From NCBI GenBank assembly GCA_034096865.1, contig JAWQFJ010028561.1, forward strand, positions 72,501-92,500: 20,000 bases of DNA, read 5' to 3'. Made by a program: the position numbers and the translations under genes. Source of the DNA: Theodoxus fluviatilis. Taxonomy: Eukaryota; Mollusca; Gastropoda; Cycloneritida; Neritidae. This document shows, one piece after another, positions 9,779-19,468 of this stretch (the stretch's first letter is position 1; the number at the start of each line of letters is the position of its first letter). The notes under the pieces are model-generated. The model was not told the DNA's origin. It made no database searches and was given only the letters and a program-made list of their open reading frames with translations.

Positions 9779-10010
9779 CTATGGTACCAAACAGAGGCGT
9801 CCAAGGGGACAGTGTCCAGTGGTGTTGTTTTCAATAACCAACAAGCTTTCATAGTACATGTACATCTCCTTCACCAGGTTGAAACAAACAATGTTTGACA
9901 CAGTGTCGCCCTCGACTCCTGTTTGACACATCCAGATAAACTGAAAGCTTGCATCCATCACAAACTGGTATAAAGTCTCACATTCAACAATAGACATGGA
10001 ATGTCGGGGA
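9779..10010 (-). CDS. Candidate 3'-terminal exon, function unknown
   Basis: A strong-looking acceptor (TTTATTTTTCATTGTAG, AG at 10012-10011) precedes 232 bp that stay open to a TAG at 9781-9779. The exon would start in the last base of a codon and encode about 76 residues. The peptide is not low-complexity: it has five Cys, aromatic-rich stretches such as MDASFQFIWMCQTG and KEMYMYYESLLVIE, and overlapping N-glycosylation sequons in ENNTTG. That composition would suit a secreted or extracellular protein. The frame is also open upstream to an ATG at 10045. I recognise no family and see no convincing upstream exon within the next 700 bases, so it may belong to a gene lying to the right, or be a relic. 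Confidence 0.4.
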
Positions 10011-10045
10011 CTACAATGAAAAATAAACCAACGTCCATGATACAT

Positions 10046-10778
10046 GTGCCAGAAGAAGCATACTCATTATTCACAATTTCTGGATATTTAAATAGATATA
10101 CTTTCATCTATTCGAGATGTATAGTTTGGGCACACCCAATGTCTCTCTAAGGACAGAAGAAAAACGGGATGAATGATCATTGTAGTCCAGTCTTAAGCCG
10201 TGTCGGTACTTTTTCTGTCACTTAAAAGGAACAGCTCCAGAACTAATGCATAATTCTCTGAAACTGCAGATACATAGTGTGATACACTTGACTAGAACTG
10301 AATACTTGTATTCAGGACTCCAAGTCCCTGAGGATGGGACAAGATATAATCCAGTTACTACCGAGCATCAGGATACTGCCTCTCAATTAAACTTTAGTTG
10401 CTACAAAGGAGAGAAAAACTAACATAATACGTCCGAGATAACTGACCGAAAGGGTGCGGCTCTTGATTAAAGTTCAATGGAACTTATATCGACATGCTGA
10501 ACTGGTCACTTCCGAATCAACAAAGTAAGCGTATCTGTTTCTTCAGATAATATCGGTCAGAATCCTCGACCTCATCTAAAATCGCTGTTTATAAGGTGTT
10601 AAACTCAAGGAAATCTACTTTTTTTCAACGTCCCAAACCTCGAGTCTAAAACTTATGTTTCTTGCAATTAATCAACGAAAAATTGAGGCTTGTGTACAAC
10701 TGGCAGTAAGCTGTGTTGTTGTGTAAATCCTACAGCAAACTGTAAAAACCTAACATCACGAGGCATGCAAAACTGCTT
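10046..10778. other. Unassigned, possible intron
   Basis: AT-rich sequence without a notable frame. If the exon-like segments on either side belong to transcripts from the minus strand, this would be intron or spacer. I see no clear donor in it. Confidence 0.35.
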
Positions 10779-10881
10779 TTAGCTACAGGACGACAGTTTG
10801 GACCAGGTGGAGCTAACGATCTCCTGAGCTGGTGCCTGGTCCTCTAGCAGGAAGTCCACAGCTACCAAGGCACCAGTGCTC
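10779..10881 (-). CDS. Candidate terminal exon with short intron upstream
   Basis: The minus strand shows a good donor, CAGG|GTGAGTAA (intron from 10957), and 76 bp later an acceptor, CTATTTTTTTGCAG (AG at 10883-10882). The following 103 bp are open in one frame to a TAA at 10781-10779. It reads GSTGALVAVDFLLEDQAPAQ, then EIVSSTWSKLSSCS. GSTGALVAVDFLLE loosely resembles the segment after the catalytic loop of protein tyrosine phosphatases, but the rest does not follow. The same frame has stops only five to eight codons upstream of the junction in the previous segment, so the upstream exon would be tiny or in another frame. The exon is also rich in inverted repeats (GGACCAGG/CCTGGTCC at 10799-10842, and GGTGCC/GGCACC). 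A retroelement tail is therefore an alternative. Confidence 0.3.
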
Positions 10882-10982
10882 CTGCAAAAAAATAGATATC
10901 ATAAGCTGAGACCCATGCCTCCATTTATTCCACAACGACTGGATGCACTTTACTCACCCTGCGACAAGCACGTACAGCACAA

Positions 10983-11009
10983 TTTCTTATCACTAGTGAT
11001 CTTCCTCAG
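10983..11009 (-). ncRNA. Hammerhead-core-like motif (tentative)
   Basis: On the minus strand CTGAGGA (11009-11003) fits the hammerhead box CUGANGA. It is followed by AG, the palindrome ATCACTAGTGAT (11000-10989) in the place of stem II, then AA and GAAA (10986-10983). That is the order of conserved blocks in hammerhead ribozymes, which occur in Penelope-like and other retroelements of invertebrates. I could not find a convincing stem I partner or cleavage site, and the palindrome would leave almost no loop. It may be a decayed ribozyme or a coincidence. Confidence 0.25.
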
Positions 11010-12294
11010 CTGGTTTCAAGATGGGTTTGGGTTTTTTCACGTCTGACAGTTGATTAGGAAGAGGACGGTGGGGAAAAGGCCAAGTACCCCGTTTCATGAA
11101 AGTTTGCCTTTCATCCCCGGAGTAAACTTCGACCGCTTCTCCTGCCAGTTTTCAATGTTGATTCAGTTATCTCTGGTGCTCCAAAGACAGACCCTGCGGA
11201 AACGGATGTCCATGCTCGAAGAATCGACAACACAGATAAACGAGCTTGCTTTTTTGGGGGTTCGCTGCTTTGGACGTGAACACTGCGTTTCAAAATTAAA
11301 CATGGCCTTTCAAAGTCCTCGAAACCCCATACTGCGTCCCAGCCGTAATCAGCAAACACCAGTGAAAGTTGGGATTCAGTCTGCTTGTCTACCACTCAGG
11401 CCTCTCCACGGTCTACACAGGATCAAGTAGCGCTAGGAAACTTTGAGCTCCGGTGTCGTGCGTGTCTGAAGGCTGGAGACGATGCCCTGATTAGTGCCTG
11501 TCTGAGACTATGATTCCACGGATCACAGACTGCCCGGACCATCAAAGACATGTTCGATCATCGGGGCAGCTCAGGATTGATTTCCTCGGCGACAGCAGGA
11601 CGCAGATCAATGCTGATGGGCTCACCCATAGAACGGCAAGTGTGCGGTTACGTGTCTGCGCAAAAATGCAGGGGAAACAGTATTTCTGGGTATGTTTGCA
11701 GGGCTACCATCGCCTGATGATGGGTAAAAGCTTTAGACAGAACTGGAACAGAGTTTTCCATTGCATAATAATGCGGTAGAGCTCAGATGAGTTCTAACCA
11801 TAATGAGATTTTTGTTCGAAACACATTCATAAGTCGCTGGTGTCATTGTAACTGCTGTTTTGACGGCAGCGTCTCTATATATATATCAGAAGGGAATTTT
11901 TTCATGTGTACACAGATGATTCGAAAAGTCAAACTCAGAAAATGAAAGAAAAAAGAGGAAGAACATTTCCTGCAAGGGCGTCTAAACACACGAAACTCTG
12001 TTTTTAACGTCCGGTAAATAGATGAAAATTAGAAGACCGACGTTCCAAGAAAGAAAACTGGCCAATGCAATCTCGATCCGAAAGTCGGGCCGGATCTCTT
12101 TAGGTTGAGAATAGTTCCAGTGACCTTTTCATGCACGCGTCCCTCCAAACCTCGCACACAGGGGGGAGGACTTGCGTTGCCCGCAGACGCTGGGAAGTCT
12201 CCCTGAGGTAGCCAGACGTCCTGCCTGATCCATTTGTCAGGTGGAGCCGACAACGGTTGGGGAGGGATCCTGGCTCCGGATGGCCAACCTGTCG
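11010..12294. other. Unassigned non-coding stretch
   Basis: Contains open frames of 89-126 codons (for example 11050-11430 plus, which begins at TTG rather than ATG) with no recognised domain. A short (TA)n sits at about 11877-11886. No gene is called. Confidence 0.4.
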
Positions 12295-12463
12295 AGTCTC
12301 GCTCGCTCTCACCCCTCTCCCCGCCCTCCACTCCCTCCTCTCCTCCCCGCCCTCCATCCACCACTCCCTCCACCTCCCCTCCCTCCATCCCTCCCGACGT
12401 GTCCCTCCTCCTCCCTCCCGTCCCTCCCTCCAGTCCTCGCCTCCCCATCCCTCCTCACTCCCG

Positions 12464-12500
<37 letters not shown>

Positions 12501-12596
12501 TCTCCTCTTCCCTCCCCTCCATACCCCACCCTCTCTCTATCTCTCTCTCTCTCTTCTCTCTCTCTCTTCTCTCCCATCCCTCCCTCCGTCCCTCCA

Positions 12597-12631
<35 letters not shown>

Positions 12632-12640
12632 CCAAATGAA
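12295..12640. repeat. CT-rich low-complexity block with (TC)n cores
   Basis: Almost pure pyrimidine on the plus strand: CCCTCC-type units at about 12310-12470, then (TC)n cores at about 12470-12497, 12532-12575 and 12605-12633, separated by CCCTCC stretches. All frames of 130-165 codons here (Ser/Pro/Leu on plus, Arg/Glu on minus) are repeat artefacts. The homopurine strand could form triplex DNA. Confidence 0.96.
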
Positions 12641-12698
12641 TATGTAGCCTGCAGGGAACAAATAAATTTGCTGGGTAGTTAAAATTGCAAAAGACTTC

Positions 12699-12733
12699 CC
12701 CCACCCCCCACCCCCTCCCCCCCACCCCCACCC
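12699..12733. repeat. C-rich tract
   Basis: Runs of C separated by single A or T (CCCCCACCCCCCACCCCCTC...). It is another C-rich block on the plus strand and a potential G-quadruplex on the minus strand. Confidence 0.9.
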
Positions 12734-12739
12734 CATAGT

Positions 12740-14960
12740 GTGCATTACATATGGTTGGTAGGATCCTAGACGCGAATCGTTGAAACCTTTCTTTAAAAAA
12801 AAAATTCACATTGCCCTTTCAATCAAAAACACTTTATTATGAGTTTATATCACTGAATTCTTGCTGGGAATTATTCTTTGAGTTGAATTGGCGCTGGTCT
12901 TTTGGAGAGAAAAATATTGTCAAAATTGCTCAGAACATATAGTGAAGACATGCGTTCTAACTACATCTACGGCCATTGTCACTGGCTTGACGTAGATGAA
13001 GATTTAGGTCAAGCTTACACGAAGTACCCTAGATTCTGAAAGGACATGTCCACGAATCCCTGTCACACATTGCTGTAATGACGTATCTATCACAACTCCT
13101 ACCTCGATCTATCACTTCACACCCACTTCAACATCGCTGGCCCTGTGATGGCCCGCTGACGCCCAGCCAGCGCGAAGGGAAGGGACTCCTCTGATGGAGT
13201 GACACTGTCGGGCGCAAGAAGGTCGACTAGGAGCGCTCAGCCCTAAAATACCGTCGTCCCTGGCATCCCAGACAGGGCAAAGTGGAATCCGTCTTCCTGA
13301 ATCGTCTGGCTCGCTTCCTCCTCGGGCGCAAGTGAAATACTTCAGGGTTCCTGGAGAGGTCTTGAAAATGCCAACAGCTTTTCCCTTTCCCTGAGAGTGC
13401 CCTGAGTTACCACCATCGATCTTGCCGTTTTGTCCTCTACTGAGTTTCTAAGGAAGTGAAATTCAAGATTTTTCTTCGATTCCAAACTGTTTGCTGCTGA
13501 AGTAGGGGTGCCGTGTGTGTGGAAATGTAGGCGGCCTGACATTCAAGTAGCCAAGGTAATTTGGCGAGGAAACTTTGCAAAAGGACTCTTTTTTGGTTTT
13601 TCAATTCCAGCAGTAATCTGAGCCTGCTCACCTGTGTAATTAGCAAGCCAACTGTTAATGGCAGGGGACACAGGGCATGCAGCCAAAACGTGCCTTATTC
13701 CGAGACCATAAACTATACAGAGCTCCTGGTTTCTCACTACCGTCTTTGTGAGAGTGCGTATGTTGGTTTTAGTTTCGATGTTTTCAATGCATATTCTGAC
13801 AACTATTTTCCACGTTAAACTTTTACAAACTCAAACGTTGTGATGGCAGTATTTGTCCTCACACTCGTGGCATGTTGTGCTGCCATACACGCATGTCCAC
13901 GTATACAAACAAGCAGATCAACAACAACAACAAAGTAGATTAACAACGGTCCCAGCAAGGAAACGATGTTTATAAAACAGAGACAAAACATTACAGAAAT
14001 AACAGCGACAAAATGCCAAGACCTCTGGAAGAGATCTTCTTATTCGACAACTTATAGTCTTTACATTCCTCATTCTTTGCCTTGAATTGAGTGAGATTGA
14101 GGCTGACACGTGCTGAAAAACACTGATTAGAATTCATTATTTTCTTGACGTCATTGAAGTCATTAAGCATAAGTAGGCCGTAATGCGTTCCCGGGTGTTA
14201 CAGAATCGATCCGATCCTGATATTTAATGCCAAAATGCCTCGAACTATTCTGACATTTAAAAGAGTCAGTCTGCGTTCACAAATTACCTTCACGTTTCTG
14301 GCATCCGTTTTGTGTTGCATTTCGGGAACTCTTCAATATTCATGGCATATCCCGCCGCAGATCAGCATCATGTCAAAATGAATAATTCCAGACCGGTCTT
14401 CTAATTATCATTCATACAAATTTAGTGTCGGAACGCCGCAATCGATAGAGACTAGAATGGAATGTGTCCAGACGAAAAGATATCGCGTCCAAACAGATAC
14501 GTGTTTTGTGTTTCAATCACCGTGTGCACGTACAACTGCATAGGGGAGAGGAGGTGAATAATGTCCTTCCTTACTTTTGATGCGTTTGGCATTTCGATAT
14601 TCCAATATGGCGAATCGTTCTAAAACGGATTCTATCCTTTTCCTGGACCAGCCAAGCGAGCTGAATTCGAAATACGTTAGCGAGAAAGAAAACTTTCAGT
14701 TGAAAGCATTGTGTACCATAACAATTCCTAACTTGTCTCTCCACTCTTCCAAATGGACAAAAACAGATATACACGTCAGCGTGGTGTTACCTTTGGCATC
14801 CCAACAGCAGACCTTGGGCATCAACCCAGCTTCCCCAGACGTTTCTTGAATGCCCGTGTCTGAGGAAACCCAATACATTATTGCCAGCGCTTCTCTAGAG
14901 ACTTTTCTCTCCCTTCCCCGAGAGCGCAGGCTCCCTGCTCAATTGATCTCGATGTATTTT
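12740..14960. other. Unassigned stretch, about 2.2 kb
   Basis: No frame above 90 codons and no recognised domain. A GC-richer patch at 13130-13330 differs from its surroundings and may be an unrecognised repeat. A (CAA)n of about 14 bases lies at 13919-13932. On the minus strand AATAAA lies near 12830-12840, with no coding sequence attached. A 90-codon plus frame at 14577-14849 is the longest and has no known motif. Confidence 0.4.
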
Positions 14961-14966
14961 CTCACA

Positions 14967-15104
14967 GGACTCAGGAGAAGACCTACAGCATAAGGCAAAG
15001 TCTGGGCCAGGACCCCGAGGACTGTCTGCTGGTCGTGAGGTGGAGGCCTGCCCCACTCTCCCTGGGCAGCAAGAGATGCCAAACTCCTGAGGGAGAGTCT
15101 GCGT
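14967..15104 (+). other. GC-rich exon-like block
   Basis: A pyrimidine-rich acceptor-like string (TGTATTTTCTCACAG, ending at 14967) precedes about 137 bp that stay open to a TGA near 15104. Part of the peptide is SIRQSLGQDPEDCLLVVRWR. The block is clearly more GC-rich than the AT-rich sequence on either side. The minus strand is also open across it (82 codons at 14895-15143). No family is recognised. It could be a terminal exon, a processed fragment or a GC-rich repeat. Confidence 0.22.
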
Positions 15105-15182
15105 GAAAGATTCTCTTGCTAGTCGCATCTGAAAACCGCGCATTATTACAAGTGCTCAAAATGGCTCATGTGTAAAAAGCGA

Positions 15183-15655
15183 GCATTGAAAAAGTTCAAA
15201 ATAGAGCTTTGTTTGGTCCCCCAAATGCGCGTATTTTATACCCAAAGGAGTGGGTATCACTTCAGAAAGGGCTCATCATGGACAGCTCTGGATCGTTTCC
15301 CAAAACAGCGTCCTGCTGCATGTACTTGGAAACGTGCATGCCCGAAAACAATGGATGTTAACAGTCCAAAAGAGATGTTTTTGATCCCCTAAACGCGAGT
15401 AGTTTGTGCCCAAAGAAGCGCTTGTTATATATGAAAGTGCACAACGTGGATGGCTCTGGCTGCAGTCCAACCCGAGTGTCTCTGGAAATGTGTAAAAGCG
15501 TGCATATATATATATATATATATCTAAAAAGGGGGCATTAAAAAGTCTAAAAGAGCTCTTGATCAAAGTCCCCAAAGGCGTGTATTTCATTCCTAAACGA
15601 GCACGTCTAATACATCCCAATGTGCGCATCTCAGATGGCTTTGTGTTTACAAACT
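15183..15655. repeat. Diverged tandem array, about 2.7 units of 170-180 bp
   Basis: Three successive units start at about 15183 (GCATTGAAAAAGTTCAAAAT), 15353 (GGATGTTAACAGTCCAAAAG) and 15534 (GGCATTAAAAAGTCTAAAAG). Each continues in the same order: a GAGCT/GAGAT block, T-rich bases, GTCCCCCAAA/ATCCCCTAAA/GTCCCCAAAG, a GCG(C/A)GTA or GCGTGTA block, then CCCAAAG or CCTAAACGA. A GTGC.CA...TGG block with GGCTCTGG or GGCTTTG ends the unit. Identity is only moderate, so the array is old. Unit 2 carries a 20-bp (TA)n at its end. Sequence at 15140-15180 (CTCAAAATGGCTCATGTGTAAAAAGC) resembles a unit end, hinting at a fourth partial unit upstream. Confidence 0.65.
15504..15523. repeat. (AT)10 microsatellite
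   Basis: Twenty bases of uninterrupted AT at the junction of units 2 and 3 of the diverged tandem array. Confidence 0.95.
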
Positions 15656-15817
15656 GAGTCGTTGATCTATTTCTGTCAAAACCTGTATACATCTTTCACA
15701 CGCAAGTGTGATTGCTGCTCAGGGTTACATTTTTTTTTTTACTTACTTGGTTATTTCGATTTTGTTTCATTAAATTACTTAAGTCACAGGGTTTTCCCTG
15801 GTCCTCTCTTGGTTGAG

Positions 15818-15820
<3 letters not shown>

Positions 15821-15875
<55 letters not shown>
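15821..15875. repeat. (TA)27 microsatellite
   Basis: Fifty-five bases of uninterrupted TA. The Ile-Tyr dipeptide frames through it are artefacts. Confidence 0.98.
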
Positions 15876-15878
<3 letters not shown>

Positions 15879-16786
15879 AAAACCTGTAGATATGTAGGAA
15901 ATGAAAGAAAACTCCAGGATATATTTATTGCATGCTCATGCGTTGCATACACCCAAACTTGCGACGCGAAGCACGAAAAAAGATTAATGACATGCAGAGG
16001 GGTCTAGAGTGTGTGAGAGGGATGAGTGTGTTGCTGATATTCAGGAGAAGTAACATCTTACTTTTGGAAATGCCACATCCAGCATGCCCTGGGAAAAATC
16101 CGAAGTAAATTTTCTTTCATTCCAAAACTGGGACGTCACAGAGGTCTCGATTTAACCTGCGATTTTGTTTTAAATACTTCAATACGCGACCTGTGAAGCC
16201 TATAGTACGTGATTTTTAGACAATTCTGAAATGCACGGGTTTCGGAGGCGCTTTTTACGCAGCGAGCTCTTAAACTCCACTTTCGACTCGACTGCATTGA
16301 AAACAGCATTCTGCAGGTTCCTAAAAAGCGCGTATCTTTTTAGACCAAAAACAAGCTCTCCTTGACAGCTTCGGTCTTGCAGGATTTCGCACACTTTGTC
16401 ATTTTCTAGCGTGCTCGAGTTGTCAATATCCAGGAACAGCTAGCCTCCTTTGAAGGCCTTTTTTTCTCCGCATGCTCGCTCTGAGTTTTCACCACGAAGC
16501 CCACCAATGGGAAACCTTGTTCATTCCAGGCGTTGGCAGGAGAATCTAAGATACCACTAAATAAAACACAAGACAAGCAGTCAAAGAAAGCTGACCACAA
16601 AACCAAGATATTTCCACGGCTGTGGGTCCGCAATTTACAGGCCTCACGTCTTTCGCTTTCTTTGGCGTCTCCAAGACAACACGATTTTGTAGGGTATGCG
16701 TCATCTTTGCAAGACGTCACGTTGTCCTTTAGCTGTAGTGTCCTTCTCGATGTCGGACAATGGAGGATTCTTGATTGATGACGTCG
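15876..16786. other. Unassigned non-coding stretch
   Basis: Frames of up to 104 codons (16406-16720, minus) without a recognised domain, signal peptide or splice pair. No repeat family is identified. Confidence 0.4.
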
Positions 16787-17295
<509 letters not shown>

Positions 17296-17636
17296 AATTT
17301 TTGGATTTTTACGGTCTATCAGCCTCCGATGGCTCTGTAAGGCTATTAATCACGAAAAACCCTAGAGCAAGTCAAGCCACGAATTCCCTAGTTACTTGTC
17401 CTTTACAAATGGCGTAGAGAGTGTGGTGATCCATCAGTACCCCCCACCCATAGGGTGTAGGATGCTTGAACATTCGCACCATATTTGTGGTCGGAAAATT
17501 GTGAGCAGATCCTACTGTCGAGACAGAGGTATTCTTTTCTTACTCCTTTTCAGCTCATCGGCTGTCTCAACTGACTGGAAATGTGAGTTATTTACAAACT
17601 CAGCAGACACAGGATTATTCTTAGTTATAGAAATAA
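17296..17636. other. Unassigned sequence upstream of the LINE relic
   Basis: No frame that continues the LINE. TTAGTTATAGAAATAACTC just before 17637 might be a decayed extension of the retrotransposon, but it contains stops. The relic therefore appears 5'-truncated near here. Confidence 0.4.
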
Positions 17637-18106
17637 CTCTATGGTTGCAAAACCTGGACGCCCTACCGCACACGCATCAAACATTTGGAGGAGTTCCACC
17701 TCCGCTCCCTACGGTCAATCATGAGGATACGGTGACAGGATCGCATCTCACATCAAGAGATCCTTCACCGTCCCAGTCTACAAGTGTCGAGGTCAAGATT
17801 CTCCAGACCCAGCTCTGGTGGACTGGACACGTCATACGTGTGGACAAGACCAGGATCCCGAGACAACTGTTCTCTGGAGAACTCGCCCTGGGTAACCGCA
17901 ACCATGGACGGCCAAGAAAGAGATTCAAACTACCTCAAGACAAACTTCAAGTGGACGGACCTCCATCCCCGATTGCTTGAAACTGCAGCCTCCGACCGGA
18001 GTGCCTGGTACGCCCAAACGAAGGCGGCCGTAACCAAATTTGAAGCAGATTGCTGCCATGGCCTTGCTGCTGGAAGAGGGCGACGTCACAGAGCCGCCTC
18101 TACCTC
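17637..18106 (+). pseudogene. Non-LTR retrotransposon relic: C-terminal part of reverse transcriptase ORF
   Basis: The translation carries landmarks of the C-terminal tail of invertebrate non-LTR retrotransposon polyproteins: YGCKTWTPYRTRIKHLEEFH, LRSLRSIMRIR, QTQLWWTGHVIRVD, IPRQLFSGELALGNRNHGRP and LHPRLLETAASDRSAW. An Arg/Ala/Ser-rich stretch ending ASTST follows. These lie in three different frames. An in-frame TGA at 17733-17735 stands where Trp is expected, one frame change lies near 17765-17775, and another near 17925-17935. The copy begins abruptly, as expected for 5' truncation during target-primed reverse transcription, and it cannot encode an active enzyme. The reading continues after the inserted element at 18107-18619. 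I do not assign a LINE clade. Confidence 0.85.
18100..18106. repeat. Left target-site duplication, CTACCTC
   Basis: CTACCTC directly before the insert, repeated exactly at 18620-18626. The next base is T on both copies, so an 8-bp duplication is also possible, but it would unbalance the inverted repeats by one base. Confidence 0.75.
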
Positions 18107-18619
18107 TACGAAGCGCCGATCGTGTCATTTACTGCCGCGCGGAACTCACGGGCGGAGTTGAATAACTCCTGCCGGAGGTAGATCGCTGATTGGTCAGAAT
18201 GGTAACTATGGTTACTCTGCGCACGGCCGGTCGGAGAGAAATTGCCGGCGCCAGTTAATCAAAATGATGAATTGGGAAACCCACGGATCTATATTCGATG
18301 TAGTTCTAGTAATCGCTGCTTGATACAAGTTAAATTGATTACAAAATGCCATGCAAAATGGTATTCAAGTTTTGCAGCAAAAGAAATATGAAGTGCCATT
18401 AAAAAATATAAACAACAGCTGTTTACTCCCTGAATAATGATCCGTAAAATTTTCCGTTCCAAGATTTTAGGAAACGCCGTCAGGAGAAGTATGCAAATTA
18501 GCTCTCGTTTGAGGGTGGAGCTGACCAAAGTAGACCAATCGGAGGGCGAGGAATGGAAACTCCGCGCGGAGATTTTCGGCCAAACGTTCTGGGCTGTTTG
18601 ACACGATCGGCGCTTCGTA
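18107..18619. mobile_element. Inverted-repeat DNA transposon (MITE-like), 513 bp, inserted in the LINE
   Basis: Perfect 21-bp terminal inverted repeats at 18107-18127 and 18599-18619, reading TACGAAGCGCC...TGTCA inward from each end, flanked by CTACCTC on both sides. Further short inverted blocks lie inside in the same order from each end: CCGCGCGGA (18135-18143) with TCCGCGCGG (18561-18569), and GATTGGTC (18188-18195) with GACCAATC (18533-18540). CTCCGCGCGGAG at 18560-18571 is itself a palindrome. No transposase frame is present, so it is non-autonomous. A 7-8 bp duplication points to a family such as hAT or P, but the termini do not clearly fit one I can name. Confidence 0.8.
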
Positions 18620-18626
18620 CTACCTC
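18620..18626. repeat. Right target-site duplication, CTACCTC
   Basis: Exact copy of 18100-18106, directly after the right terminal repeat. Removing the insert and one copy restores continuity of the LINE. Confidence 0.75.
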
Positions 18627-18720
18627 TGCCCCATGCCCTGACGTCTGGCGCTCCTTGCCCCACCTGCGGTCGCTTGTGCGTATCGGATTGTTGACACCGA
18701 ATCCACGTGCGCATTCATCA
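18627..18720 (+). pseudogene. Non-LTR retrotransposon relic, continued: terminal zinc-finger motif
   Basis: Directly after the inserted element the plus strand encodes CPTCGRLCVS at 18656-18685. RIGLLT follows in the next frame, and then HRIH back in the first frame. This is the Cys-x2-Cys ... His-x3-His finger that commonly ends such polyproteins after the Ala/Ser-rich stretch, so it continues the relic at 17637-18106. Two compensating frame changes lie inside the finger. I cannot see where the 3' untranslated region ends; an AATAAA lies near 18903. Confidence 0.72.
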
Positions 18721-19085
18721 AAGATGACAGCACGCAGTCTTCCTCGACCCCCGAGAGACCACCAAGAATGTTCTCATAGTTGTAACAAGTTTCAACAGAA
18801 CAATTGCGATGCAATATCTAAGAGAGGTTTATGTTGCACTGCCATGACATGTAGTCATGTGTAATTCGCTTTGTTGCAAGAGGAACATAGTTATTTACTA
18901 CGAAATAAAGATCCACGTGAAATATTTAACCGAAAATGTCTGAATGTGAGGTGAAGGTACACACTACACACACGACCGACAAACTGTGTAGCACCACAAA
19001 AACAAAGCATCGTCGTTTATTTCCCAGCTCCTATACTTTCAGTTTTGAGCATGAGCGCATCTTCATATTAATGTGCTGAGCAAAT
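18721..19085. other. Unassigned, possibly LINE 3' untranslated region
   Basis: AT-rich sequence with an AATAAA near 18903 on the plus strand. No frame is convincing. Part may belong to the LINE, but no terminal repeat or poly-A tail marks its end. Confidence 0.35.
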
Positions 19086-19087
19086 AT

Positions 19088-19113
19088 TGCAACAACAACA
19101 ACAGCAACAACAA
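19088..19113. repeat. (CAA)n tract
   Basis: GCAACAACAACAACAGCAACAACAA, a short trinucleotide tract just upstream of the CA array. Confidence 0.9.
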
Positions 19114-19130
19114 AGACACACAGGCATAAA

Positions 19131-19142
19131 CACACACGCACG

Positions 19143-19189
<47 letters not shown>

Positions 19190-19345
19190 AACCTCACACA
19201 TTTACAAGCACTTGCACGCCTAGGCTCGGAAAAGCACACACACATGCACAGGACTTGTACAAGTACACGCAGATACGTACGCACACTCACGCGCGTGCTC
19301 GCACGCACGCACGCACACACGCACGCACGCACGCACGCAAAAACG
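19131..19345. repeat. (CA)n and (GCAC)n microsatellite cluster
   Basis: (CA)n at about 19131-19185, a less regular CA-rich stretch, then GCAC/CGCA units at about 19300-19340. The 160-codon plus frame across it reads Thr-His dipeptides and is not a gene. Confidence 0.96.
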
Positions 19346-19430
19346 TACAGGCATTCACAAAAACACACTTTCCATTAACACAAAACATCACCTCCATAAG
19401 ACTAGCTCCATGCAAGCCTCTAACCCCTTC

Positions 19431-19468
19431 ACCACAACACGCCCTTCTCACCACGACACGCCCTTCTC
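19431..19468. repeat. 19-bp tandem duplication
   Basis: ACCACAACACGCCCTTCTC at 19431-19449 is followed directly by ACCACGACACGCCCTTCTC at 19450-19468, differing at one base. A partial third copy (ACCAC) follows. Confidence 0.9.

Noticed and set aside
12029..12809. Several overlapping Ser/Pro- or Arg/Glu-rich frames of 90-165 codons
   Set aside because: They are produced by the pyrimidine-rich block and are open on both strands simultaneously.
18289..18714. 141-codon minus-strand frame as a gene
   Set aside because: It crosses the boundary between the inserted transposon and the LINE and has no recognised domain. It is a by-product of the nested insertion.
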